Origin: JAJPXC01 sp964628905
GTDB taxonomy: Bacteria > Bacteroidota > Bacteroidia > Bacteroidales > Muribaculaceae
Length of the DNA: 43,016 nt
Direction: 5' to 3'
Assembly (NCBI GenBank): GCA_964628905.1
Contig: CAZVNS010000016.1
Location: 1-43,016, forward strand
This document shows, in pieces, positions 31,193 through 38,970 of the stretch. A program made the translations under genes and the position numbers. The first letter of the stretch is position 1. Every line of letters starts with the position of its first letter. The notes under the pieces are model-generated. The model searched no databases. It was not told where the DNA came from and worked only from the letters and a program-made list of their open reading frames with translations.

Positions 31193-31309
31193 TGTTTGGG
31201 ATTTTTTAGCATTTTTTTGTGTGGTTGCAAGCAGCCAAATTTATCCACGATGGCGGGTCCTTCCCGTCATTAAGGGCTACAAAGGTACGCATTTTTCGCC
31301 AATAATCAA
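31193..31309 (-). promoter_or_regulatory. metK promoter and leader
   Basis: Minus strand: TTG (31309-31307), 19 bases, TACCTTTG (31287-31280). The leader from about 31273 contains GACGGG...CCCGCC and GTGG...CCAC complementary pieces and an A-rich end, so it may fold. It is not a SAM-I riboswitch by eye. A weak likeness to SAM-II (GTGGATAAATTTGGCT) is noted but unproven. Confidence 0.5.
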
Positions 31310-31417
31310 TTATCGGGTGTCATTTCACAATATTTTTTACTATTTTTGTCGATTAAACGCTGGGGCATCAGCGCAGTCAAATTTGTTAAAGAATTATATA
31401 ACCAAAAAAACGAAGAT

Positions 31418-32107
31418 ATGGAACGTAAATCCAGGATTTTGGAGAACATTGTGGTACTCGGCATCGGCGTGTTGCTGCTATGTGTATATGGCCAGAAGGA
31501 TCTGTATCACTGGATAATTACGCTGGTGGGAGTGATGTTTATCGCCCCGGCGGTGATTGGCATGTTTGGCCAGGCCACCCAGGACAGCCGCGCCCGCGAG
31601 GTGGCGCTGCGCACCGGCGAGCCGCGCCGCGGCCGCATGAACTCGGTGATGAGCTGGATCACATGTGTGGCCGGGGTGATACTCGGCGTGGTGTTCATCA
31701 TCTATTGGGAGACTTTCAAACCTGTGCTGTCGTTCCTGATGGGAGCGCTGGTGGTGGCCGGCGGCATCTACCACTTCTATGTGTTGGCCATGGGATACAA
31801 GCAGGTGAAATTCCCCGGCTGGTTTTACTTATTCCCTTCGATTCTCGCCGTGGGTGGCGGCGTGCTTCTCTTTGGTAAGTACCAGGAGAGCACCACGGCC
31901 ATGATCACCGGCATCGGCATGATCATCTTCGCCGTGACCTCAATCCTGGAGGTGACCTACGCCGGCATGAACCGCAAAGAGGCCCCCGACACAAAAGCCC
32001 TCACCGACGATAAGTCCAAGACCAAGGCCGTGGCCAAGTCGAAGAACGACGACTACTATGTGGAGTCTGACGACGACAAATACACTCAGGATGTCGATCC
32101 CGAATAA
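31418..32107 (+). CDS. Polytopic membrane protein (DUF308/HdeD-like)
   Basis: From the ATG at 31418 the protein is 229 residues. Six hydrophobic helices arranged in pairs (about 10-28, 33-50, 80-100, 103-125, 130-155 and 158-175) resemble HdeD/DUF308 membrane proteins, and a charged tail rich in K, D and Y follows. Function unknown. The frame opens earlier, at a TTG at 31346, but a -7 element TATTTTTG (31341-31348) covers that codon, so the later ATG is right. The DUF1573 genes follow after 27 bases. Confidence 0.7.
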   Translation: MERKSRILENIVVLGIGVLLLCVYGQKDLYHWIITLVGVMFIAPAVIGMFGQATQDSRAREVALRTGEPRRGRMNSVMSWITCVAGVILGVVFIIYWETFKPVLSFLMGALVVAGGIYHFYVLAMGYKQVKFPGWFYLFPSILAVGGGVLLFGKYQESTTAMITGIGMIIFAVTSILEVTYAGMNRKEAPDTKALTDDKSKTKAVAKSKNDDYYVESDDDKYTQDVDPE

Positions 32108-32134
32108 TTACGCACCCCCTTATCAACATCGACT

Positions 32135-32527
32135 ATGAAACGCCTATTGCTAACACTCTGCGTGATGGTCGCGGCGATTGCCGCCGTGGCCAAGACCGCA
32201 CCGGAGATGACGTTCAACGCCACCTCCCACGACTTCGGCAACATCGCTGAGGACGGAGGCCCGGTGAAGTGTGAGTTTGTGTTCACCAACACCGGCGACG
32301 CCCCCCTGGTGGTCGTCAGCGCCTCAGCCTCATGCGGCTGCACCAAGCCCGGCTTTCCCAAGGAGCCCATCATGCCCGGCAAGACGGGCGAAATCACAGT
32401 CACCTTCTTCCCCCAGGGTCATCCCGGCGAAATCAACAAGGATGTGAAGGTGCGCACCAACGTGCCCGGCAAGAAGCGCCAGTCGCTCAAGCTCCGCGGC
32501 ATGGTAATCCCCGCTAAGAAGAAATGA
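32135..32527 (+). CDS. Short DUF1573 (ASH-like) secreted protein
   Basis: A 130-residue protein with a signal peptide (KRLLLTLCVMVAAIAAVA). One DUF1573 domain of Ig-like fold follows: FNATSHDFGNIAEDGGP, then EFVFTNTGDAPLVV, the SASCGCTKP motif, and PGKTGEITVTF. DUF1573 proteins are periplasmic or outer-membrane-facing in Bacteroidetes; their function is not known. The stop overlaps the start of the next, larger DUF1573 gene by 4 bases (ATGA type), so translation is coupled. Confidence 0.88.
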   Translation: MKRLLLTLCVMVAAIAAVAKTAPEMTFNATSHDFGNIAEDGGPVKCEFVFTNTGDAPLVVVSASASCGCTKPGFPKEPIMPGKTGEITVTFFPQGHPGEINKDVKVRTNVPGKKRQSLKLRGMVIPAKKK

Positions 32528-33600
32528 AACTACCCCTGAGCATAATCGCGATCGCAGCCACCTTCACATGCTTTGCCGCACAAGATATCGAATGGGTGGA
32601 ACAGACCCACGACTTCGGCGCCATCAGCGAGGAGGCCGGCCCGGTTGACTGCCAACTCAAGTTCGTCAACCGCGGCACGGAGCCTGTGGCCGTGGTCGGC
32701 GCCTCAGCCTCATGCGGATGCACCACCCCGCGTTACAGCCGCCAATCGGTGGCCCCCGGCGACACCGGAGTGGTGACCGTGACCTACAACCCTCAGGGAC
32801 GTCCCGGCCGCTTCGCCAAAAAGGTGAAAGTCAACACCGCTGACTCCTCAGGCGATGTCGTCTCATCGTCGCTTATGGTCAAGGGAGTAGTTGTGGGGGC
32901 CAGCTCAACGATACGCTCGCGCTACCCCGTGGAGGCCGGCCCGCTCCGCCTGCGCAACTCCACCATCCCCTTTGGCCAGATCAGGAAGGGGCGTCAGGCG
33001 TCGGCATTCCTCGAGGCCTACAATCCTACTGCCGACACCATCCGCCCACACTTCGGGGCGAGCCATGAGAGCTTCGTGCCCCGTATAGTCGAGGGGGAGA
33101 TACCCCCGGGACAGCAGGGCACCATCGCCGTGGTGTTCACGAGCGACCGCAACCCACTGTACGGCATCGTCACCGACTCGATACCATTCTACGCCACCGC
33201 CGACTCCGAGCCGCTGATGCTCGACGTGGTGGCGGTGGTCGAGGAAGACTTCTCACGCCTCAGCCCCCAAGCCCGCGCCAAAGCCCCGCAAGCCAAGCTT
33301 GACCCATACACCGTCGACTTAGGCACCGTCGACTCAGCGTCAGGGCCGGTCACCGCCACATTCGACATCGTCAACCGCGGCGACTCGCCGATGCTCATCC
33401 GGCGCATCTACACCACCGACCCGGGCATCACCGTGGTCAGCGCCCCCGACAAGGTCAAGAAGCACAAGTCGGAGCATGTGACCATCGAAGTCGACCAGGC
33501 TCAATTCCCCAGCGAGCTGATCAACGGCCGCCTGCAAATAATCACCAACGACCCGGGCCAACCGGTGCACACCCTGCGCATCGTGGGCCAGAAACGATAG
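32524..33600 (+). CDS. Long DUF1573 protein with repeated Ig-like domains
   Basis: A 358-residue protein with a signal peptide (about 1-19). Domain 1 (about 22-120) is a DUF1573 unit with THDFGAISEEAGPVDC and the same SASCGCTTP motif as its neighbour. Domain 2 (about 140-240) keeps the FGQIRKG and ENP-like features but not the CGC motif. Domain 3 (about 260-355) has VDLGTVDSASGPVTATFDIVNRGDSP. It is likely periplasmic. It overlaps the short DUF1573 gene by 4 bases and ends 4 bases before meaB. Confidence 0.87.
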   Translation: MKLPLSIIAIAATFTCFAAQDIEWVEQTHDFGAISEEAGPVDCQLKFVNRGTEPVAVVGASASCGCTTPRYSRQSVAPGDTGVVTVTYNPQGRPGRFAKKVKVNTADSSGDVVSSSLMVKGVVVGASSTIRSRYPVEAGPLRLRNSTIPFGQIRKGRQASAFLEAYNPTADTIRPHFGASHESFVPRIVEGEIPPGQQGTIAVVFTSDRNPLYGIVTDSIPFYATADSEPLMLDVVAVVEEDFSRLSPQARAKAPQAKLDPYTVDLGTVDSASGPVTATFDIVNRGDSPMLIRRIYTTDPGITVVSAPDKVKKHKSEHVTIEVDQAQFPSELINGRLQIITNDPGQPVHTLRIVGQKR

Positions 33601-33604
33601 CAAC

Positions 33605-34693
33605 ATGAACCATCCCGAAAACGACAACCAATATAAAGGGCTCACCGTCAACTCCGGCGTGAGCCAGCCCCCGGTCACCAACCCCTACTTCAAGCGCCGT
33701 CCGCGGCCGGTGCCCACAGTCAGCGAAATCGTGGAGGGGATACTCAAGGGTGATGTGACGATGCTCAGCCGCGGCGTCACCCTGGTGGAGAGCGTCAACC
33801 CCGACCACTACGCCAAGGCTCAGGAGGTGATAGAGAAATGCCTCCCCTACACCGGCAACTCGCGCCGCATCGGCATCACCGGAGTGCCGGGAGCGGGCAA
33901 GTCGACATCAATCGACACCTTCGGTCTGCACGTGCTCAAGGATGGCGGCAAGCTCGCAGTGCTCGCCATCGACCCCTCAAGCGAGCGCACCAAGGGTAGC
34001 ATCCTTGGCGACAAGACGCGCATGGAGCGCCTGGCAGTTCACCCCAAAACCTTCATACGCCCCAGCCCCTCGGCAGGGTCGCTCGGCGGCGTGGCCCGCA
34101 AGACCCGCGAGACTATTGTGCTGTGCGAAGCCGCCGGCTACAATAATGTATTTGTCGAAACCGTCGGCGTCGGCCAGAGCGAAACGGCTGTACACTCGAT
34201 GGTCGACTTCTTCCTGCTGATACAGCTCGCCGGCACCGGCGACGAGCTCCAGGGCATCAAGCGAGGCATCATGGAGATGGCCGATGGCATCGTTATCAAC
34301 AAGGCCGATGGCGACAACGTGGACCGCGCCAACCTCGCCGCCACGCAATTCCGGTCAGCACTCCACCTCTTCCCCCCGACGGCCTCGGGATGGGTGCCTG
34401 AGGTGCTCACCTACTCCGGCTACTTCGACCTGGGCATCGACAAAGTGTGGGACATGATCGACCGCTACTTCGCCTTCGTCAAGGAGAACGGCTACTTCGA
34501 CACCAAGCGCCACCAGCAAGCCCGCTACTGGATGTACGAGACCATCGACTCGCGGCTGCGCTCGGCGTTCTACGACAACCCCGCGGTGGCCGAGCTGTTA
34601 CGTAAACTCGAGCAAGGAGTGCTCGACAACCGCCTGTCGTCGTTCATCGCTGCCCGCGAAGCCCTCGACTTTTACGAAAAGTTAAAGGACTGA
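33605..34693 (+). CDS. meaB: Methylmalonyl-CoA mutase-associated GTPase MeaB
   Basis: G3E GTPase that loads and protects the B12 cofactor of methylmalonyl-CoA mutase. The 362-residue protein has the Walker A GVPGAGKS (93-100), AIDPSSERTKGSILGDKTRM, RPSPSAGSLGGVA, ETVGVGQSE, and the base-specificity motif NKADGDN. The C-terminal dimerisation helix is present. The mutase subunits are not in the window. It starts 4 bases after the DUF1573 gene. Members of this family are also named ArgK. Confidence 0.95.
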   Translation: MNHPENDNQYKGLTVNSGVSQPPVTNPYFKRRPRPVPTVSEIVEGILKGDVTMLSRGVTLVESVNPDHYAKAQEVIEKCLPYTGNSRRIGITGVPGAGKSTSIDTFGLHVLKDGGKLAVLAIDPSSERTKGSILGDKTRMERLAVHPKTFIRPSPSAGSLGGVARKTRETIVLCEAAGYNNVFVETVGVGQSETAVHSMVDFFLLIQLAGTGDELQGIKRGIMEMADGIVINKADGDNVDRANLAATQFRSALHLFPPTASGWVPEVLTYSGYFDLGIDKVWDMIDRYFAFVKENGYFDTKRHQQARYWMYETIDSRLRSAFYDNPAVAELLRKLEQGVLDNRLSSFIAAREALDFYEKLKD

Positions 34694-34740
34694 ACGGTAG
34701 GCCCTCCCCAGACGTCATAATTGCGGCAATCGGCCTAACA

Positions 34741-34800
34741 ATCGATTTAAATCGACCTCTATCGAATTCAATCGACTTAACTCGGCCTAACTCGAAATCA
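34741..34800 (+). repeat. Six tandem 10-bp MTCGR units upstream of rbfA
   Basis: Six consecutive 10-base units start at 34741, 34751, 34761, 34771, 34781 and 34791, each beginning ATCGA, CTCGG or CTCGA and usually ending TAA or TCA. A related 12-base piece (AATCGGCCTAAC) precedes them. The 10-bp spacing puts every TCG on the same face of the helix. The array ends 16 bases before the rbfA start. Confidence 0.75.
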
Positions 34801-34816
34801 AAAAAAGAGAAAAACT

Positions 34817-35152
34817 ATGGAATCAACCCGTCAAGCCAAAATCGCACGTCTCCTTCAGAAGGAGTTGAGCGAGATATTCCGCCAGCAAACCGCCAAAACA
34901 CGCGGTATCCTGGTGTCGGTGAGCTCCGTCAAGGTGTCGCCCGACCTGTCAGTAGCCAAAGCATATCTGTCGGTGTTCCCCTCCGACAAAGGCGCCGAAA
35001 TACTTGAGAACATCAACCGCAACGCACGCACCATACGCTACGAGCTGGCCCAGAAAGTGCGCTTCCAGTTGCGCAAGACTCCCGAGCTGACATTCTACCT
35101 CGACGACTCGCTCGACTATATCGAGAAGATCAATCATCTGTTGCAGCAGTAA
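34817..35152 (+). CDS. rbfA: Ribosome-binding factor A
   Basis: Late 30S-subunit assembly factor with a single KH-like domain. The 111-residue protein reads STRQAKIARLLQKELSEIF, SVSSVKVSPDLSVAKAYLSVFP, and FYLDDSLDYIEKINHLLQ, all standard for the family. It is followed after 22 bases by a LolC/FtsX-like permease, an order often seen in Bacteroidetes. A repeat array just upstream may mark or affect its promoter; no clear -7 element was found there. Confidence 0.95.
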   Translation: MESTRQAKIARLLQKELSEIFRQQTAKTRGILVSVSSVKVSPDLSVAKAYLSVFPSDKGAEILENINRNARTIRYELAQKVRFQLRKTPELTFYLDDSLDYIEKINHLLQQ

Positions 35153-35174
35153 GCTCACCAAAAACTCATCACAT

Positions 35175-36377
35175 TTGCTTCAGCTCCGAATAGCTCTGCG
35201 CTACCTATTCTCGCGCAAGACACACAGTGCAGTCAACGTGATCTCACTAATTTCGGTGGGAGGAGTGGCCGTGGCTACCATGGCCATAGTCATCGTATTG
35301 TCGGTGTTCAACGGCTTCCGCCAGCTCACCGAGCAGCAGTTGTCGCTCCTTGAGCCGAAGCTGCGCATTGTGCCTGAGCAGGGCAAGGTGATAGCCGACG
35401 CCGACTCACTGGCCTACGCCATCAATGAGCACACTCCCGGAGCCAACGCCGTGGTCACGCTCTCGGAGCAGGCCTTCGCCATCATGGGGGGCGAGCAGCG
35501 CCCCATCACCATCCTCGGCGTGAGCGACGCATGGGTTAAAGCCACCCCTGTCGACGAGGCCATAATCGACGGTGAGACTTCGCTCTACCTCGGAGAACTG
35601 CCATGCGCTGTGATGTCGGTAGGCGCCGCGGTCAATTTCGGAGCGCATCCGGCCGACCCTCGGTGGCTCAAAGTGTACGTGCCCAAGCGCGTTGGCCGCA
35701 TCAACCCCGCCGCGCCGATGACCGCCTTCCGTGCTGACTCGCTGATAGTGTCGGGGGTAATTCAGACCACACAGACCAACCATGCCGACGACCTGGTGAT
35801 ACTCCCGATCGAAGTGGCACGCGGGATGCTCGATTACGACACCGAGGCCACATCAATCGAGCTGTGGACCGACCTCTCGCCGCAGCAGTTGCAACTCAAC
35901 CTCCCCTCGGGGGCAAAGCTCGTCACCCGCGAGCAGCATAACCACAGCTCATTCGCAATGATAGCCGTGGAGAAGTGGGTCACATTTGCCATGCTGGCGT
36001 TCATACTGCTCATCGCCTCATTTAATATAGTGTCGACCCTGTGTCTGCTGGTGCTTGAGAAGAGCGACAACATAGCCATACTACAATCAATGGGGGCCAC
36101 GACCTCGGCCGTGACCCGCATATTTGTGATTGAGGGATGGTTGATTTCGCTCAGTGGTGGCATCATTGGCATCATCCTGGGCGTGGCGCTCACGCTGGTC
36201 CAACAGTTAGGGGGCTTCGTGAAGCTCGGAGGCGACCACTCGCAGATGATCACTGACGTTTATCCGGTGCAGCTACAGCCGCTCGACCTCGCGGTGGTGC
36301 TGGGGTTGGTGGCCGTGACCGGGCTGCTGACCTCAGCGGTGACGGCGCTTTTCGCTCGCCGCCACGCTCAACGTTGA
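35175..36377 (+). CDS. FtsX/LolC-like ABC transporter permease
   Basis: A 400-residue permease with the MacB/FtsX topology. One helix near the N-terminus (about 22-45) is followed by a large periplasmic domain and three C-terminal helices (about 272-298, 322-345 and 375-393). The start of the mature fold, LRIALRYLFSRKTHSAVNVIS, and FNIVSTLCLLVLEK are typical of LolC/E-like lipoprotein-releasing permeases. The start is TTG at 35175, which gives the expected N-terminus; no ATG fits. The ATPase partner is not in the window. It is probably co-transcribed with rbfA. Confidence 0.88.
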   Translation: MLQLRIALRYLFSRKTHSAVNVISLISVGGVAVATMAIVIVLSVFNGFRQLTEQQLSLLEPKLRIVPEQGKVIADADSLAYAINEHTPGANAVVTLSEQAFAIMGGEQRPITILGVSDAWVKATPVDEAIIDGETSLYLGELPCAVMSVGAAVNFGAHPADPRWLKVYVPKRVGRINPAAPMTAFRADSLIVSGVIQTTQTNHADDLVILPIEVARGMLDYDTEATSIELWTDLSPQQLQLNLPSGAKLVTREQHNHSSFAMIAVEKWVTFAMLAFILLIASFNIVSTLCLLVLEKSDNIAILQSMGATTSAVTRIFVIEGWLISLSGGIIGIILGVALTLVQQLGGFVKLGGDHSQMITDVYPVQLQPLDLAVVLGLVAVTGLLTSAVTALFARRHAQR

Positions 36378-36579
36378 CTATCGAGTCGGTTGGAGTGTTG
36401 TTGCCGAAGCCGGCCACATATACCTCGCGCGAGGGGAAGTCCGCCATCATGTACCACAGATTGCCAACCTCGAAGTATCGATGACCGGCGGAATCGGTGT
36501 AGTAGTTATTGTCGCCATCGTCAGCGGCCGAGGCCGACTGAATTGTTGCCGCGGGAAGCAAACATGGCGCATCTGCCAA
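36378..36579 (-). pseudogene. N-terminal relic of a secreted protein
   Basis: On the minus strand a frame runs from a signal-peptide-like stretch (LPAATIQSASA) into a protein-like segment (NYYTDSAGHRYFEVGNLWYMM, then REVYVAGFGNN, then DSIVNVE). It then runs into the 3' end of the opposite permease gene, where it becomes low-complexity. It resembles the first part of a cell-surface protein, perhaps a leucine-rich-repeat one, but no full domain is present. The start of the signal peptide seems to need a frame change near 36590. Confidence 0.35.
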
Positions 36580-36700
36580 TAGGAGAATGTGTGTTTCATA
36601 TCAAAAATTTTTTATAGTTGAAATCTTATAGTTGAAATAGCGCTGTAATTACAACACCTCACCATCGCAGTTTGCTCACCAAATTGCACATAATTAGCAC

Positions 36701-36729
36701 AAAAAGCCCCGGCCTGGGCTGGTCGGGGC
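36701..36729 (-). terminator. Terminator of the ECF sigma gene
   Basis: Minus strand: GCCCCGACC pairs with GGCCGGGGC through a six-base loop, followed by TTTTT (36705-36701). Confidence 0.85.
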
Positions 36730-36760
36730 AAGGTGGTCTGCATGGGGTAGTCACATCATC

Positions 36761-37264
36761 TTAACGGTAGTCAGCGAAACGCTTCTGGAGTTTCCGGCGT
36801 GCGAAGAAGATGCGACTCTTGACGGTGCCCAAGGGCAAGTCCATCTTCTCGGCGATTTCATTGTACTTGAAGCCGGCGACGTGCATCGAGAAGGGGATGC
36901 GGTATTCGTCGGTGAATTGGTTGATGTACTCGGTAATCTCCGTAGCTCCGAATGAGCCTTCGGGTGTCTCCAGGCCGGAGTCCTGCGACAGGTTGAGGTG
37001 GTAGAGGTTCTCGGTCTGGTCGATGACTGTGGCCGAGCGGGCTACGCGGCGGTAGTTGTTGATGAAGATGTTGCGCATGATCGTGAACACCCATCCCTTG
37101 AAGTTGGTGTTTTCGGTGTACTTCGACTCGTTGTCAAGCACCTTGAGAGTGGTGTCCTGCAACAGGTCGTAAGCATCGTCGCGGTTTGAGGTGAGCATGT
37201 ACGCGAAATTAAGCAGTTTGGACTGCAGCTTCATCAGATTGTTTTGGAATGATGTTGTACCCAT
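36761..37264 (-). CDS. ECF-type RNA polymerase sigma factor
   Basis: A 167-residue sigma-70 family protein with region 2 (about 13-83: LLNFAYMLTSNRDDAYDLLQDTTLKVL and WVFTIMRNIFINNYRR). Region 4 (about 115-165) has FKYNEIAEKMDLPLGTVKSRI and ARRKLQKRF. It directs RNA polymerase to a specific promoter set. No anti-sigma factor or membrane sensor is adjacent, so it may be controlled at transcription. A -7 element TATATTTG lies at 37346-37339 on its strand, in a region full of GTTACA motifs. It is divergent from pyrH. Confidence 0.93.
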   Translation of the reverse strand: MGTTSFQNNLMKLQSKLLNFAYMLTSNRDDAYDLLQDTTLKVLDNESKYTENTNFKGWVFTIMRNIFINNYRRVARSATVIDQTENLYHLNLSQDSGLETPEGSFGATEITEYINQFTDEYRIPFSMHVAGFKYNEIAEKMDLPLGTVKSRIFFARRKLQKRFADYR

Positions 37265-37570
37265 GACTTGTGATATTTTATGTGGTTAGTTGAATTCGTT
37301 TATGTGATGTTTCAGACGTGTTACATTTTGTGACACTACAAATATACGAGGAATTTAAGTCACAAATGAAAATTTTTGTGTTAATTTATGTTAGTTGTTA
37401 CAGAAAAGTTACAGTAATATTTTTATATATTCTGTTTCTGTGGTTTATGGTGTTACAATAATTTGACAACATTTTAAGAGGAAAAATTTTGCAATACCGC
37501 GACGATGTTACAATAGTTGTGTCATTATGTAACATCGTCACACATACCGTCACAACCCTAATTCGAAAGA
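37265..37570. promoter_or_regulatory. AT-rich control region with GTTACA motif array
   Basis: Between the ECF sigma gene and pyrH are five copies of GTTACA (37320, 37397, 37408, 37452 and 37507, start positions) and one in the opposite sense (TGTAAC at 37528-37533). The last two are part of a perfect 12-bp inverted repeat, GACGATGTTACA (37501-37512) and TGTAACATCGTC (37528-37539). Several related GTCACA/TGTGAC pieces lie nearby. No coding frame is convincing. The array suggests a transcription-factor or sigma-factor binding region controlling one or both genes. Confidence 0.6.
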
Positions 37571-37585
37571 ATATCGCCTCGCAGG

Positions 37586-37617
37586 TTTGGTAATGCAGAA
37601 AATATAGTATATCTTTG
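37586..37617 (+). promoter_or_regulatory. Promoter of pyrH-frr
   Basis: TTTG at 37586-37589, 20 bases, TATCTTTG at 37610-37617. A short GC-rich hairpin (GGCGCC...GGTGCGCC) lies in the leader before the ATG at 37679. Confidence 0.7.
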
Positions 37618-37678
37618 CCGATATCAAGGCGCCGACGACCCGGGTGCGCCACATATTTACATATATAAAGCGACAGAC

Positions 37679-38386
37679 ATGGCTAAATTTCAACGTATAT
37701 TGCTCAAGCTAAGCGGCGAGTCGCTGATGGGAGCACAAGGCTACGGCATCGACCCCGTGCGCCTGAGCCAATACGCCAACCAAATCAAGGAGGTGGCCGA
37801 CTCCGGCACACAAGTGGCGATAGTGATCGGCGGAGGCAACATATTCCGCGGGGTGCAAGGAGCCGCCAAGGGCTTCGACCGCGTAAAGGGCGACCAGATG
37901 GGTATGCTCGCCACAGTAATCAACTCGTTGGCCCTGAGTTCTGCCCTGGAGTCAATCGGCCAGAGTGTGAAGGTGATGACCGCGCTCAACATGTACCCCA
38001 TCGGTCAGTACTACAGCAAGCACCTGGCCCTCGAAGCGCTAAACTGCGGCGAGGTGGTGATCGTGGCCGGAGGCACCGGCAACCCGTTCTTCACCACCGA
38101 CACCGCCTCTGCACTCCGCGGCGTGGAGCTCGGCTGCGACGTGATGCTCAAGGGCACACGCGTCGATGGCGTCTACACCGCCGATCCCGAGAAGGACCCC
38201 TCGGCCAAGAAGTTCGACAAAATCACCTACGACGAGGTGCTAGCCCGCGGCCTGCGCGTGATGGACCTCACCGCCACAGCACTCTGCAAGGAGAACGACC
38301 TGCCGATCATCGTATTCGACATGGACACCCAAGGCAACCTCGCAAAAGTGCTCGCCGGCGACCCCATCGGCACATATATATATTAA
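37679..38386 (+). CDS. pyrH: UMP kinase
   Basis: Phosphorylates UMP to UDP; a hexameric amino-acid-kinase-fold enzyme. The 235-residue protein has RILLKLSGESLMG at the start, VIGGGNIFRG, and GDQMGMLATVINSLAL (nucleotide and GTP-regulatory region). VIVAGGTGNPFFTTDTASALR and VDGVYTADPEKDP follow. It is followed after 23 bases by frr, the common bacterial order. UMP is the downstream product of the pathway that includes dihydroorotase at 12903-14180. Confidence 0.97.
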   Translation: MAKFQRILLKLSGESLMGAQGYGIDPVRLSQYANQIKEVADSGTQVAIVIGGGNIFRGVQGAAKGFDRVKGDQMGMLATVINSLALSSALESIGQSVKVMTALNMYPIGQYYSKHLALEALNCGEVVIVAGGTGNPFFTTDTASALRGVELGCDVMLKGTRVDGVYTADPEKDPSAKKFDKITYDEVLARGLRVMDLTATALCKENDLPIIVFDMDTQGNLAKVLAGDPIGTYIY

Positions 38387-38409
38387 ACAACCCACTAATC
38401 TTCAACATA

Positions 38410-38970
38410 ATGACTGACCCCAAAACTTACCTTGACCCCGCCGAAGAGAAAATGGAGATGGCCGTTGCCTATCTCGATGAGGCGCTTGCCCACATCCGCG
38501 CCGGCAAGGCCAACCCCAAAATCCTCGACGCCATCCGCGTGAACTATTACGGCTCGGCAGCCCCCATCTCAAACGTGGCCAACATCTCAGTGCCCGACGC
38601 CCGCACAATCACAATTACCCCCTGGGAGAAATCCATGTTTAAGGAAATCGAGAAAGCAATCATCAACTCTGAGCTTGGCATCACTCCCGAGAACAACGGC
38701 GAGGTGATCCGCATCTCAATCCCGCCCCTGACCGAGGACCGCCGCAAGCAGCTCGTAAAGCAGTCGAAGGCTGAGGCTGAGAACGCCAAAGTATCAGTGC
38801 GCAACGCACGCCGCGACGCCATCGAGGGTCTGAAGAAAGCCGTAAAGCACGGCATGCCCGAGGACGTGGAGAAGGACGCCGAAGGCGCAGCTCAGAAGCT
38901 CCACGACAAATATCTCAAGAAGATCGACTTACTCTTCGCCGCCAAGGAGAAGGAGATCCTCACAGTGTAA
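38410..38970 (+). CDS. frr: Ribosome recycling factor
   Basis: Splits the post-termination ribosome with EF-G. The 186-residue protein has the long-helix pattern of RRF: MAVAYLDEALAHIRAGKANPKILD, NYYGSAAPISNVANISVPDART, IPPLTEDRRKQLVKQ, and a C-terminal KKIDLLFAAKEKEIL. The radical SAM gene begins directly after its stop codon with no gap. Confidence 0.97.
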   Translation: MTDPKTYLDPAEEKMEMAVAYLDEALAHIRAGKANPKILDAIRVNYYGSAAPISNVANISVPDARTITITPWEKSMFKEIEKAIINSELGITPENNGEVIRISIPPLTEDRRKQLVKQSKAEAENAKVSVRNARRDAIEGLKKAVKHGMPEDVEKDAEGAAQKLHDKYLKKIDLLFAAKEKEILTV

